Positions 1 to 12,300 of a stretch of 60,000 nt of DNA are shown piece by piece. This DNA is from Takakia lepidozioides (taxonomy: Eukaryota; Streptophyta; Takakiopsida; Takakiales; Takakiaceae): assembly GCA_030704615.1 (NCBI GenBank), contig CM060731.1, forward strand, positions 10,976,001 through 11,036,000, written 5' to 3'. Numbering within the stretch: position 1 is the stretch's first letter; each line of letters begins with the position of its first letter. Under the pieces are notes generated by a model. That model had not been told where the DNA came from. It did no database searches and worked only from the letters and a program-made list of their open reading frames with translations. The translations under genes and the position numbers were made by a program.

Positions 1-27
1 GTTCCCCGACATTCGGGGTTGGGGAAC
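1..27. repeat. Short inverted repeat upstream of the MnmA gene
   Basis: The arms GTTCCCCGAC and GTTGGGGAAC are complementary at 9 of 10 positions around a 7-base loop. The hairpin lies in the promoter or 5' leader of the thiouridylase gene. It may be chance or a protein-binding palindrome; nothing further supports a function. Confidence 0.4.
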
Positions 28-45
28 AGAGAGGGACGGAGCCCC

Positions 46-166
46 ATGGAATAGTTCGTCCATGTCGTCGTCGTCTTCTTCGCTGCACCATAGCTTAGCT
101 TCCTGCAGCACGCATGGCGGGTGCTGCTTCTCTCCCATTCCAAGTCTGCCAGTTTCGGGACCCTGA
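46..166 (+). promoter_or_regulatory. Two upstream ORFs in the MnmA leader
   Basis: A minimal uORF (ATG GAA TAG, 46-54) is followed by a 34-codon uORF (ATG at 62, stop at 164-166, serine-rich start) that overlaps the main ATG at 114 in another frame. If the leader is transcribed from upstream of 46, scanning ribosomes would meet both first, which would lower translation of the thiouridylase. This is inferred from the sequence; the transcription start is unknown. Confidence 0.4.
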
Positions 167-3100
167 TCTTGCTACGAGAGGCCTCGGTGAGAAGAAACTT
201 CTGAACCAGAAGTTGGAAACCTTGCTTGTCCACCAGTCGAGAATTGGAAATAAGGGGATTTGTTTTACAGCTGGCCATGGCTGCTCCAGACCATGTCGAA
301 GGTTTTGCTTTTCAACGAATTCTTGGGTGGAATTACAGGAGGAGGGTGGAATAACCCATTTCGCAGATGTAAATGGGGATTCTGCGGGTCATTTCTCTAG
401 TGGGAACAGACCGGTCACGGAATTGCACTACAGCAGAGTAATGGAAGCTGTTGAGAATGCCCGCTCGCTGAAGACCCTTGAAAGTTCCGTGGACGATGAG
501 AGGAGGGCAGCTGGAGAGGTTTCAATGGCGGGTTAATTGAACTTACCTTCCTCAAATTTCCATGGAAATATAGTGCTCATTTGTTGTGGCTTTCGGTTTT
601 GAGAGTGATGGTGAGTCTGGACGAGCAATGGGGTTGAGTAAGCAAATGGTTTAATGGATAACATTTTGTCATAATTTGAAGTTGAAAGTAGTCGGATGTC
701 CCAATTTTGAAGTGCAAGGAAACAATGTCCTTTCTTTGAAGGGCAAGAGAGTTTAGTGTCCTGATTTCTGAACTGCCAGAAAGTTGAGACGATCGTTGAT
801 GTTACAGGGTGGGAGTCTGACAAGAGATTGCTGGGGTCCTGTGAAGTCGGTCAATCCTTGAGAGTGGCTGTGCTGGTCAGTGGGGGCGTGGACAGCAGTG
901 TGGCCCTGCGGTTGCTATGTGCAGCCGGTCATTCTTGCACTGCTTTCTACCTCAAAATCTGGTTCCAGGTGCAGGATGTTACCGGCAGGCTCCTTCAAAC
1001 GAACAATAGTCTTATAGTGATGATTGAAGGAGCTTCAGTTTCTCTTCCAGTGTAGCTCCTCATATAAGCAAGTCAACCTGCACATACGGCTCTAGGGCTT
1101 TCTTTATAAAAGCCCTGCCAGAATCAGCCAAGCTGCAATACGCAGGTGGCAGTCCGGTGTGCAATCCATGGGACTTGTAAGGAACATTTATAAAACACAT
1201 TTGATGTCAGTCTTACTTACCAAGGAAAGTCCTTAGATGCAATGTCAGGCATAAACCCTAAACCCTGCGACCCAAAGTTCATATGAAGGAAAAGGATGGC
1301 ATATCAACTTCTCACATTGTGGAACTCCAGGCAACCTCACTCACTAGGTGGTTATTAGCAATATGCGCATATAAATTATTGAACCAAAACATCATGTACA
1401 CGCATATAAAATATTGAACCAAATCATTATGTGGCAGGAGGACTTTGAAAATTTTTGGTCAGCATGTCCATGGGAGGAAGATCTCAAGTACGCCCAAGCT
1501 GTGTGTGATGAGGTAGCTGCCTCACATATCTCCTTGCATCCCAAACTTCTCGATGTCCTGTATATTTCTGTAGGGATCACATTCCTTTGAAGAATTACAG
1601 CTGAATAAATGCACTTGCACACAGATGAATGACTGCATGCAGACCTTAAATGATTTCATGTTTCTTGGGATCTGGAGGAAGGAGGTTGGTACTCTGTGGA
1701 TAGGGGTCTATATCATTACCCTTTTCAAATTCCAGAACCCCCATCCAATGTCTTATAAAAGTAAGCATATCTGTATTAGATCAGATAGAGGCTGTGTTTT
1801 CTGGATCAAGGTTCAAGTATGAAGAATACAAGACCTAATGGGTCATTTGATTCTGACAAGTACATGGTCTATGGGGTTTGTTGACCTTTGCTGCTTCAGG
1901 TGGGAGTGGAACTTCGGGTAGTTCACCTCACAGACGAGTATTGGAAGCACGTGGTAAGTTTGTGGGGCACTGCTGGCATTTTCGTTTAGGATAAAATTCT
2001 GAAGAAAATCAACACTCAAATAGCAGACGCACAAGCCCCAGGGTTAATCTTTTTGTCCCAAATTTTCTCACTCTACAACTCCAGAAATTGAGTTGGAAAT
2101 GAAGACGGAACGGAGCAGTCAAGTTGTTTTGCCAATTATTGGCAGTGACAAGAAGACTAAGGGCGGGCCTATAGAAGACTGTTCTATCTTCCAAATAGTT
2201 TACCATAGTGGATTAGTGTGACTTGAAGAAGACTGAATTGGCAGGCTTCTGATGTTTCAGGTGGCTTATAGCATCTCTGAGATCCACGCTGGACGGACGC
2301 CCAATCCTGACATTCTTTGCAACTCTCACATCAAATTTGGTGACCTTCCTTTGACTGTTCCTGCAACCAAAATGTCCATGCTTGGTGGTTTTGAATTGAA
2401 TTCTCTAAGCACATATAATCAATATCTCTGATAGAAAAAGTTTTCTTAATACGTATATTTGGTGTCGTGTTCTGTTGGGTTTCTGATACCTTAATTGATC
2501 CTGGTCAACCATCATCCTTTAATACTGACTATTGTCCTGAGAGCAGTGCCTCTTTTGTGTTATTACCATTTCCTTCCATACTTGCCAAAAAAATAGGCAA
2601 AAGCGGGTGCGATGTGTGTTGTGTTGCACTAACTTTCTAGAAATTGCATATGTTGTGGCACATAATGTTGGATTCAGGTGCCTTTCTGGAGCACATAGAG
2701 GGTGCGCAGTTTGATCGCGTGGCTTCAGGACACTATGCACGTGTAGAACACCTTGCGTGCGATGGGGATGTTACTGAACCATGCACTGTGCTGTTATTGT
2801 CTGCAGATCAGGTGCCCATTCAATCTTTCTGTCTTTTCCACAGTTTTAGTTCTCTTGTTCTAAGGGCAGTGATGACTATGAAGATTGTGTGCCACCCTTA
2901 AATCAGTACTCAATGTCTGAAACCACATGCTACTAAGCAGGCTGAATTCCATACCTGGTTGCCAAAGAGGGTTAGGATCTCACAGGAATTATGCCCGCAA
3001 GGGTACATCATAGCCAGGTCCACATGGAATAGTCATTATTTCCTGCTTTCTGTCTGACTGTGTCACCATTCTAGACACTTTCTAGCCAAATGTCCTTCTC

Positions 3101-5977
3101 TCTTGACCTTTGGGAAGTATCTCATAGTAAGGTGGTGCAACTGGTTCTGGGGTGCAAGACAGGTGAAAGATCAGACGTATTTTCTCTCACATTTGTCCCA
3201 AGTGCAACTGTCCCACCTGCTGTTCCCTCTTGGTGGGTTGTCTAAGGTTAGTCCACTGATGAGATCATTCTCTTTCATAAAGGAGAGAGATGTGCTTAAT
3301 AGACTTTGCTTTCAACAGCCTTGTGGCTATAGACCAGTACAAATTGTGGAAGGCTGGCTCCAGTGGGGGACTTAGTGAAATTCGTTGTTGATTCCAACTT
3401 GTTTGTTATTCTCAAGAACGTTCATTCAACCCAATAGAGAAAGGAGTGGAAGACAGAGAGTACTAAGATGAGGCACAATTTCTGGGCACCTTGAGATTGC
3501 TTTGCCTTCTGGCTGTGAGATTACCCCTAAGTTCTAGCCCAAATCTGCTCACTTTGGGTACTACTTTGTGCTCTTCCATATTCTTAAGTCGCTGAATGTT
3601 TTCTTAACTACAAACATGTCAAAACAAATAGGACAAGAACCTGGACAGTAGAGCTGGAATCTCTGGGCTATGCTACTACGCACGTTTGTCTGAACATGTC
3701 CTTGCCCAAGAGTATTCAACAGTTGCAGACAAAACAATTGAAACCTTATAAGATCTGTAGTTGTATCACACATTCGCTTCAGGAGGAATCCATTGGTTTC
3801 TTGCTTATCAGCATTGGTATTTTTGGTGGGTTCTAGTACTTCAAGCCTGGTAGCTTTTATATGTGGGTTTACAGGCAACATTATGGGTGGCAGGTGGAAG
3901 TGCGGCAGCTTGCAGAGGCCATGGGCCTCTTAAATCAACACCGGAAAGATTCTCAAGGAATATGCTTTCTCGGCAAAGTAATCCTCTCTCTCTCTCTTTC
4001 TCTCTCTCACACACACAATATTCCCTCTAACCTGCGTAGAACTGGCAATTTCACTCGACTCTCATATACCCTCGTCACCTGAAATCGCAAATGGTTTGTG
4101 TGAGATGGTTACTGCCCTTTCCTAGAGAGGTTCACTGTCAGTGTCACAAGTGTGCTCCATTTGGGAGCTAGAGCAGCAGTGCTGAAAACCAAATTGCATT
4201 TTCCTGCTGTATATACAAGCGCACACAGCAAATCCTCAGTTTTCCTAATCGGCGCTTGGTGCAAGGTACCATGTGCAACCCACACTGTAATCTTACGTGA
4301 TAGGAGGTGTTTCCATGGAATGGTGAATGAGCACATGAGCTTTTCATCAAACCTATAACCAGACATGCTTTACAACATTCTGTGTCATGATGGTCACTGA
4401 ATTCTAACCAGCTTCCAACTGTATTAATGCAGGTCAAGTTTGGTGAGTTCATAGCCAGGCATCTTGGTGAGCAGGAAGGGCGCCTCCTTGAAGCTGAGAC
4501 TGGAGAGTTCTTAGGCATTCATAGAGGGTTTTGGTTCTACACAATAGGTCAACGCCAAGGCCTGGGCCTCTCCAATGGACCTTGGTACACACTGCCTTTG
4601 CTCTCATGGAGACTGGTTTGTGGCAATGCAGATCTTGTGTGTCTGGATGGGTCTTTCTCTCCCCCTCCTCTGGGCAAACTCACACCCTCTCTTCGATCTG
4701 CTTGTGCCTATTTGTCAGACGGAAGGAAATCTGGGCCACCTGAATTCAATCTGTGCCATCTGCTCTTTGTTCAGGTTTGTAGTCGCCAAAGATGTGGAGC
4801 ATAATGTAGTTTTTATATCGAGGAAGTATTACTCAGATGACAAGAGACGGCGGACATTCCGTGTTGCATCGTTCAATTGGATCTCACAGTTTTCTCCCAC
4901 TAACATGGCTGGTCTGCGCTGCAAGGTAACTCCCAACTTTAATTTCTTCTTGAAGATGTGATATATTGATTCAGTGTTGTCCATGGCTGGCATCACCATT
5001 TTGTCACACTCTCAGCTTTTTGTATTTTTCTGTGATTGTTTTGTGCTATCCTTTATTTATCAGGCCAGTGAAGGGTGCCACCCCTATTCGTAGATGTTTT
5101 GCAGAATTGCTTGAATATGTGGAACTGGCTTTCAAGCTTGAGGTGATGGCTACTGCCATACTTCACTTTAATGGTTGCGGAAAGAAATATCATGCATCAC
5201 ATTTGAATGGCCAAAAGAGGGAGGGAGAGAGAGTTCTCTTTTTTGGTTGATAGTGGGGTTTTTCCCCTGGACTCCATGAGCGTCTCTGATTGCTAATATA
5301 GGGCTTCACTACAGGTTCGCCATGGTGCAAATTTCTATTCCTGCACTTTGGAGTTCGACGCTTCTGCTAGCAACGTTTTGGAGGACAATTTCTCCATGAA
5401 AGCTGGCTCGGCAGTTGTGAACCTCTCTGAGGATGATCAAGGGCTTGCACCTGGCCAGTACACAGCATTTTACATGGGGGAGGTTTGTCTGGGATCTGCT
5501 GTTATTACTGAGGCCCTGGGTGGGCCTGACTTTTCAGCAGTGTCTGCTGAAGCCCTGGAAGCTGCCTGGCATCCTTTCGACCTGGAGGTCTACAAGAATT
5601 TACGACCCAGGAATGGTAGTTTGCCCAGGTGTAGGATATCAAACAAATCAGTTGCCCAGAGTGATTGTTCCAGTAGTGTATTTATAAATGGAGGAAATGT
5701 GAGTGGGGCAAGTGATGAGGGAAATGTAGGTAATGTGCCAACACAACAAAGGCATTCTAGCAAAGAGATGGGTTGTAGTAGGGAGGGGTATTTGGCAGAG
5801 GAGGGGGCTAGCATGCAGCCTCTGGTGCCTTTGTGGAAAGAAAATGAGGTTAGGGCAGACATTGGCAATGGCAGTCAACTTTCTGCAGAACTCAGGCCAG
5901 AAGCAACATCTCAAAGGACGTTCCCTTTCAGAAGCCTCATATCAAAACTTTTTTGTCTCCTTGGTTGGAGCCAATAA
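114..5977 (+). CDS. MNMA: tRNA-specific 2-thiouridylase (MnmA/MTU1), organellar, 11 exons
   Basis: This enzyme activates C2 of uridine 34 with ATP and inserts sulfur to give s2U in tRNA-Lys, -Glu and -Gln; in plants it is expected in organelles. Exons from GT/AG borders and homology: 114-531, 808-968, 1438-1512, 1900-1953, 2261-2339, 2678-2811, 3163-3246, 3894-3977, 4433-4584, 4775-4925, 5315-5977. They total 2055 nt with compatible phases, giving 684 residues. Seen motifs: ATP PP-loop SGGVDSS (about 164-170), NPDILCN with Cys about 256 (E. coli Cys102 equivalent), ASGHY, and KDSQGICFLG with Cys about 359 (E. coli Cys199 equivalent). Residues 1-140 have no family similarity and probably include a transit peptide. 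The protein is much longer than bacterial MnmA (about 370) because of this leader and a ~100-residue C-terminal tail. Only the end of exon 1 is uncertain. Confidence 0.95.
3983..4017 (+). repeat. (CT)n(CA)n microsatellite in MnmA intron 8
   Basis: A CT dinucleotide run passes into a CACACACA run just downstream of the exon 8 donor (3978). Its pyrimidine-rich character is ordinary for plant introns; length polymorphism is likely. Confidence 0.85.
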
Positions 5978-7753
5978 GACAGACCACCTGTTGACATTTC
6001 CCACCTGTTGACAGTAGATTGACTCTTGTTTTGAGGCTGGTCACACCCTTGTTTCTTCCTATCAAGGAAGACAGAGTTACCTTAGGGACAGAGAAACTGA
6101 AGATTCAATAGCAGAAGAGAAGAGGGGAAATCCAGTTCTGGCTAGTGAAGAGGAGAAAACAACACTTCCCCATACATGATGGATGATGTGTGGTATGGTG
6201 ATGTGAGTCACTACTTTTGTCAGCTGGTTATACAGCCGTAAGTAATGATGAGGACATCTCCTTCATCTGCTACCTGATGTCATAGCCCAGTCTGATGACA
6301 CTTGAGGGGCAAGACTGGACATGGTAGAAGTAAAGGGAAAGGCTCAGAATAGCAAACCGGAAAGGCAGACAAGTAAACTAATAATTTCCAGCCGACCTTC
6401 CATAGCTGGGTCCTTTTGCTGGTAATTGCGCTGTCCCTGTCTGACTCTTAGGATATCCCAAATTCTTAATGTAGATCCTCAATCCAATGAATGCCTGCCA
6501 GCCCAACCCTTGTTCAACCCCCAAAAAATCCCAAAATCTGCATGTAGTAAATCTGATAAATTCATTTTCCCAGAGTTTTGTATTAGTAGAAAATTAATTT
6601 ATATTGGACGTGGACTTTGAATGAGGAGAATAAACATAAACCGAATTAGTGGGCATAGTGTAGATAGTAGGGGTCCAAGGTAGGACTGTAGGTTGGGAGG
6701 TTAACTTGCTCCTGACATTGCTTAAGAGTCTGGGATGCTTGCTATACAGGACTTAGTTAAAGCAAACAACTCTGAATTGGAGGATTGGTACTGACAGCAG
6801 GTCTCAGTATAGAACATGACTGCGCCTTCAAGAGCCCATGAAATACAATAGAGTATTTGCTGCAACAAAGACTCTTGGGAGTGCAAGGCATATGTATGTA
6901 CTCAAAGCAGTCTGCAAAGAATAATAACCCACTCAATTTTTAGATCTGTTTTCTGTTTCCACGGGATTCAATTGTCATCGTTTGTCTGCTACAAGTGGGA
7001 GATGAAGAGAACCCAACTTGCTCATCCCAAATAATACGAAAGCTGAGCGTGATTTGGACAAAGACATGTCAGGATGTAGCTCAAGTACTGAAAAGGTCTT
7101 GAGAACCACCTTTGCTACAACTTGACCAAATCAGCGGAGAGTGAGATAATGTTGGCTGCTGGTAAGATCTCATCACAGCTGTGGGTTTCCCACATCAGTC
7201 GACAAATATCACCATCAAGCAAGTAGCTTAGGACATGTAAGCTGCGATAGAACAGTGTGAAGGACACCTGGCGAGTGTACTGTTCATAAAGTCCAGCATT
7301 CCACTGTGCTGCATCATCGTTAAGAGTCGAATAACAGTGCAAAGAGAAACCCCTAACTTAAATGGACCAAGCAAATCCTTCCGCTGCAAATACAAAGATC
7401 CACATGAAGACAGAAGACTGTCATGAGGTTCATAGTAACAGCAACAGGACCTCTCACCAAATTCCTCCACAGAAATTCATGAAAGAGAGTCTGGTGAAAT
7501 TTTCCAAAAACCACTGTCCTTAACCAAGAGTCCCATACAGCGGGCCACACAATTGACCTCTTGAGGATCGACACCAAGGCCAGGACAGGAGCAACACCTC
7601 GAACACTTTACTCAATAGAAAAGCCATGACTGAGAGTATGCGAAAGTGACTCAGAGGCCAATGAATGTGACGGTTTTCCAGCAATCCGCTGTGCTTCACA
7701 ATAAGTGTCCAACAGTGCTGTTTGTTTGACAGCATTTGTACTTAATGATAACC
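5978..7753. other. Convergent intergenic region between MnmA and ERF
   Basis: The thiouridylase gene ends at 5977 and the ERF gene, reading the other way, ends at 7754, so this stretch should hold two 3' untranslated regions. I see only short open frames with no recognisable protein similarity and no clear repeats. Poly(A) sites could not be placed with confidence. Confidence 0.6.
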
Positions 7754-8650
7754 TCAAAGAGTGCCCATACATGTACCAATCCCAGACTGCTCAATGCATG
7801 GGGGAAGGTTCAGATCTAAAAATGGCAGAATCCTCATGGCAGGTTTAGCATCCTGTTGCTGCTGCTGCTGCAGTTGCGGCTGTGCACACGCTGCCTCGGT
7901 GTTAAGAATGACCGAGGACGATGAATCACAATCACTGTGACAGGCGCGTGTCTCTAATCCTCCCGCTTGCATCCCAATACTCTTACCCCCCAACCAATCT
8001 CTTGCTACTCCTAAGTCTCTCCTCTCTAAAACTAGGCCGTTTTTCTTCAAGCTCTTCTGACGCTTGTCACCATGGTTCACATCTTCAAAAAGTGCCTGAA
8101 TAGTAGTAGGGGCCCCTCTCTTGCTGGAGAGGGCACAAGTGATACCTTCAGCAGGGCTCATGCACGAGCGGCCGGCACTCACACTCTTCAATGCTCCCCT
8201 GCTCGGTTCCTCTACACATGCAAGATCTTGGACTGAAACATTGAGGTCAAGACGGCTTCGCCAAGAGGAGTCTGAAAGCCCCGATCGGTAGAGATTCTTA
8301 GCATGAGAATCTGATGGGGCGGAACGATATAGATTCTTGGGGCTGCTCCAAGACTCGACAGTAGAACTCTGACTGGTGCTCTGATCGTCACAAGGAGACG
8401 TAAAATTGGTCTTGGCCTTAGCTCCTCTCAGAGCACGTGCGGCGGAATCATAGGCCCTTGCGGCCTCCTCTGCTGTGTCAAAAGTGCCTAGCCACACTCT
8501 AGTCTTCTTCCATGGATCACGAATCTCGGCAGCAAATCTGCCCCAAGGCCGTTTCCTCACCCCCCTGAAGTGCGCCCCCTGTTCAGCTTGATGCGGCTTG
8601 GTGCTCCCCCTCTCCTCCCGCAGGGCCATATCACACCCCTTCTCTTTCAC
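7754..8650 (-). CDS. AP2/ERF transcription factor with EAR repression motifs (group VIII-like)
   Basis: A single-exon gene of 298 residues starting at ATG 8650. The AP2/ERF DNA-binding domain covers about residues 28-85, with [33 protein letters not shown] and KTNF, as expected for GCC-box binding ERFs. A CDSSSSV stretch (about 241-247) and FLDLNLPP (277-284, a DLNxxP EAR motif) near the C-terminus are typical of class II/group VIII ERF repressors, so it probably represses transcription in the nucleus by recruiting TOPLESS-type corepressors. A second LDLNV motif lies at about 134-138. Other visible features are a glutamine run (about 259-266, CAG repeat) and a duplicated KNLYRS (105-110, 118-123). 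Met8 is an alternative start. Lack of introns is usual for ERF genes. Confidence 0.95.
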   Translation of the reverse strand: MKEKGCDMALREERGSTKPHQAEQGAHFRGVRKRPWGRFAAEIRDPWKKTRVWLGTFDTAEEAARAYDSAARALRGAKAKTNFTSPCDDQSTSQSSTVESWSSPKNLYRSAPSDSHAKNLYRSGLSDSSWRSRLDLNVSVQDLACVEEPSRGALKSVSAGRSCMSPAEGITCALSSKRGAPTTIQALFEDVNHGDKRQKSLKKNGLVLERRDLGVARDWLGGKSIGMQAGGLETRACHSDCDSSSSVILNTEAACAQPQLQQQQQQDAKPAMRILPFLDLNLPPCIEQSGIGTCMGTL

Positions 8651-9350
8651 AACCCGAATCCACCCCTCCTCGCCTCCTCAGCCCCCCAAATCTTGAAGAA
8701 CCTAAAGAACTCCTCGCCAGCGTCCACCCACCAGCAGATGTTCACGGTACACAAAGCACACTTTCGGAACTCAAACCTTCCTCCTCGCTTCCTCAACTCC
8801 AGATCCCCCACCAACCCCGCTTTCCACTTCCACGCAATGCCTCTACCAAAAAATGAGAGGACACTGTCTTCGTGGACGCCACAAAAAACTCCCCCAACTC
8901 CCTCACAAGATACTAAATCTCCCCCGCCCTCACCACCCCCTCTTCTCAATGCCCACCAAATCTTACAACCCCAGAAACTCACTGCCCACTGGGAGAGGGA
9001 TGCAAGATTGAGCAAGCAAGGCAGAGAAGATAGATGTGTGTGCAGGTGAGCCTGGCAGTAGCAGCTCCTGACAGAAGCTTCAAGAGTAAGCTGGCGATGG
9101 AGAAGCTAACTCTAATCCTTGCACTCCCAATCTGTCAACTTAAAACAAGTTGCTGGGAGTAGCTTGGCGAAGGCTTGTTTGTAGCAAAGCGAGGCAGCAG
9201 AGATGGGAGGAGGTGGGAATGGCAGCTCCGGCGGGGCGCTTATGGAGATGGCGATGGAGGCGAGGGCAGCCCGGCCCGGCCCGCCCGGGGTCAGCGGAGC
9301 GGTGCCGCACCCGCTGACTGAACCCGCCTGCTGCTAACCCAACCCGGGTT
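8651..9350 (-). promoter_or_regulatory. Upstream region and probable 5' leader of the ERF gene
   Basis: The strand upstream of the ERF start is rich in G and A close to the gene and becomes strongly GC-rich around 9190-9330. A long open frame at 8647-9015 on the same strand has no ATG start and no family similarity, so I read it as leader or promoter. No TATA box could be assigned confidently. Confidence 0.4.
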
Positions 9351-12300
9351 GCGATGTGGCGGGATCTGCAGCCGCGGTTACGGCGCCATCCTCGCGGCCG
9401 CGCCCTTAATGCCGCTGCCGCCCTCGCGGTTTACAGCCCCCCCTCGCCGCCGCCCTCTCGCTCTTCCCGTCAGACCCCCGCCTCCGGACACCTGCCCTTC
9501 CTTGTCCCCCTTCCCTCCCTAACCCGCACTCACTAATGAGCCTGCCTCACTAACTCCATTGACTAATAATAACTCCCGCTCACTATTACGCTAACCCCCC
9601 TTGACTCGCTCCACCCATTGACTCACTAACCCCCGGCGACTCACTAATTTTAACCCAGGGTTAGCTAATAATCGCGGCCCGCTCCACCTCGGTAGTAGGG
9701 AAAAGGTAAAAGTGTGTGAGAGCGATTAACTACAGCACGACTGCCCACGACTCCTCTGCCACTTTGGCGGTGCTGCCATCACTCCCTTCGCTTCCCGTGT
9801 GTTTTGCTCATCAAACTTCGCTTTCACGCCTGTCCACTCTTTTACTGCCCAAGCTTCTTCTCCTGTAACTTCCCAATCCATATTTCCCTTAATTTATAAT
9901 TAAAAACAAAAACCAAAAACAAATCCATGTTTGCCCATGGGCCATGACTTGCATTTCGGAAATGTGGTCAATGAACGGGTCAGACTTAAGCGAATGGGTC
10001 ATTAGGCAGCCGAGGACTGTCCGAGTGCGAAGCGAACAAGTGGGAAGCGGAGGGAAAGGCGCGTAAGCTTCCCACAGCCAAAACATTCTCCGTGAAAACA
10101 ATAGTGATAGTAATAATAATAGTGATAAAAACAAGAGGAAGTCGAAAAAGCAGTTGGGACTCGGGAGCGAGTGCGAGGCCAAAGTAATGGCGGTGCACAG
10201 GGTTCGCAAAAAGGGGGGCCACAGGTGTCGAACCGTCGTCGGCCCCCGGGATCACGTCAACTCCGCCACGCAACTCGCCCGAGAACCGCCACGCGCCGGT
10301 AGGCAAGAGGCGTCACGCGGAAGTCTCGCCAAAACAACCGCGTGCATTCCCCGGAGCGGCGAAACTCCGTTCTCACCGGAGATCACCGGTGGACGGTGGC
10401 GAGTGACCGGGACTGGGAGCGGGCGATGGCCGGTCGGCCGACCGTCGGACCAGGTAAAGGTCGTGCAGGCAAACGGGCGTCGCCGGGGACTGGCCAGCGC
10501 CAGCGCCGACAACCGTCTGTCCCCACACGCGGCGCCCGCCCATTCCGCACCGCAGGTACGACCCGCAGCCGGGCGTGTTGGGGCGCCACGTGGACGGCGT
10601 TGGCGATGGCGGCTCACGGCGGAGGGAGGGGGCCCACTTTGCGCGGCCGGATTCGCACGCGAATGGGATATATCGTCGTGTCCCCAGCCGCCCGCCCTCG
10701 CTCTCACCTTATTACCTTATTATGTACCGCGCTGCGCCGTGTGCGCGCTGCGTGGTGTCACATTAGGGTCAAGTTCGACTCACCTACTTACCCCCCCCGC
10801 TGCCTACTCGCGGCCGGGTTGGCCTATTCTGGACGGCGGGTTAGGGTTACCTAATGAAATGCGGGTCTCATCACTGTGTTAATACGTCCAAACGGCGGCT
10901 TTTAGCGCGCAGGCGACAGGTGGTGCGTAAACAATGATGCGCTACGGCTGGCTGTAACTAGAAAGATACATGATCTGCCGCTAATCACGTTCCCAACCCC
11001 CCGCCCGGCCGTTCACTCGCTCACTAATACGCTCGATCACACAGCTACCAATTATTCGGGGTGATAATTGATTGCCTCCCTGCTCTCTATTTTCGCGGCG
11101 TTGTGCCTTCAATGTTTAGGTACCCCGACTGGGTACTAACTTATTTCTCGATCAGCTTTGCACTAATGAGAACCTTTTTATTATTATTTCTATTTCGTGC
11201 TTCAATGGATGAACGGATGGCAGGAATAGAGAATGAAACTTAGGCAAGCTCCATACATCTATGGGATGCGAAATGCCTGAGCCTAAAAACAACAATAATA
11301 ACGTGGGCGACGAAATGTTCTACCGACCGCTTTGAGAACACGCAAAATGCGTTGGGGATGAATAATAGCGTCCATGAGGAGGGGGCACTTGAATGGTATT
11401 TAGGGCTGTCGTTAATGCACTAAAATGTGGCTTGTGGGGCGCCGGGTGGGCACGGCAGGCGCGAAGTAATGAAGGGTGGCCTGCTCGCTGCAGGCTCTAC
11501 ACACGCCGACCTACCCGGCTCTCGTTCTGATTACGGATATTATTACCGAGGCTCGAAAAGGCCGGCCGTGAGGAGGCGGAAAGTGGGAAAAGGTCGGGGG
11601 AAAGATCGAAATATCCCGCAGGGAAGGTGCTGGAGATGCCGGAGGCGGCCACAATAAAGAAGGGGAGGGGCCAAGCGAAGACGTGTGTAAGGGGGGGCAT
11701 TGAAGGCGGTGTAGGACCGGGGAACGCGGTCGCTGCGTAAAGGCCCGCAGCGCGGTATGTTTCGTGCCGCCACCCGCGCCATTAGTCGCAAAGCGCTCGC
11801 CGCGTTTAAGGGCCGAGCCGGCCTCCGCGCGGCCGGCCCGCGTTGCCAGAGCGCAGAATCCACCGCGCGGTCGACATGTCGCCGCACAGTGTGCCGCGCG
11901 GTGCTCGTCGTTGACCGGGAGAGGTTAGTGAGTACAGCAGGCTGATTAGAAGGCGCTTAGTGAGTTGGTTTGACGACAATTAATAAATAAGGGGCAGGGC
12001 CATGGGACGGCATGAAAAGTCGTGCGCACCCGGAATAATATGGCAAGTCATCCCAACATCCGTTTCTGGGTCCGGCGACAGTGTGCCTGGCAGGAGTCTG
12101 CGAGCGGCCAGTTGCCGACAAAATTCGTACCTAGGAAGGACTTTTTCTCTATGATTAGTGTTAGTAACGATGGGCAAGTTTATAGGTAGACCCGTCACCC
12201 CAATGCTTGAGTCCACAACTTGCCACCCATGGTTAGCAGTTATCACTGTTCAAATATCGAGAACAATTTTGTGCTCCTGCAATATGATTCAGTAATTGCA

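Noticed and set aside
1392-1622. Minus-strand ORF over MnmA exon 3
   Set aside because: It is a shadow of the plus-strand exon coding EDFENFWSACPWEED.
10154-10882. Long overlapping ORFs in GC-rich DNA (also 12775-13344, 14146-14801, 22048-22498, 24463-25191)
   Set aside because: They are open in several frames on both strands at once and have Arg/Pro/Ala-rich composition with no domain motifs; GC richness explains the lack of stops.
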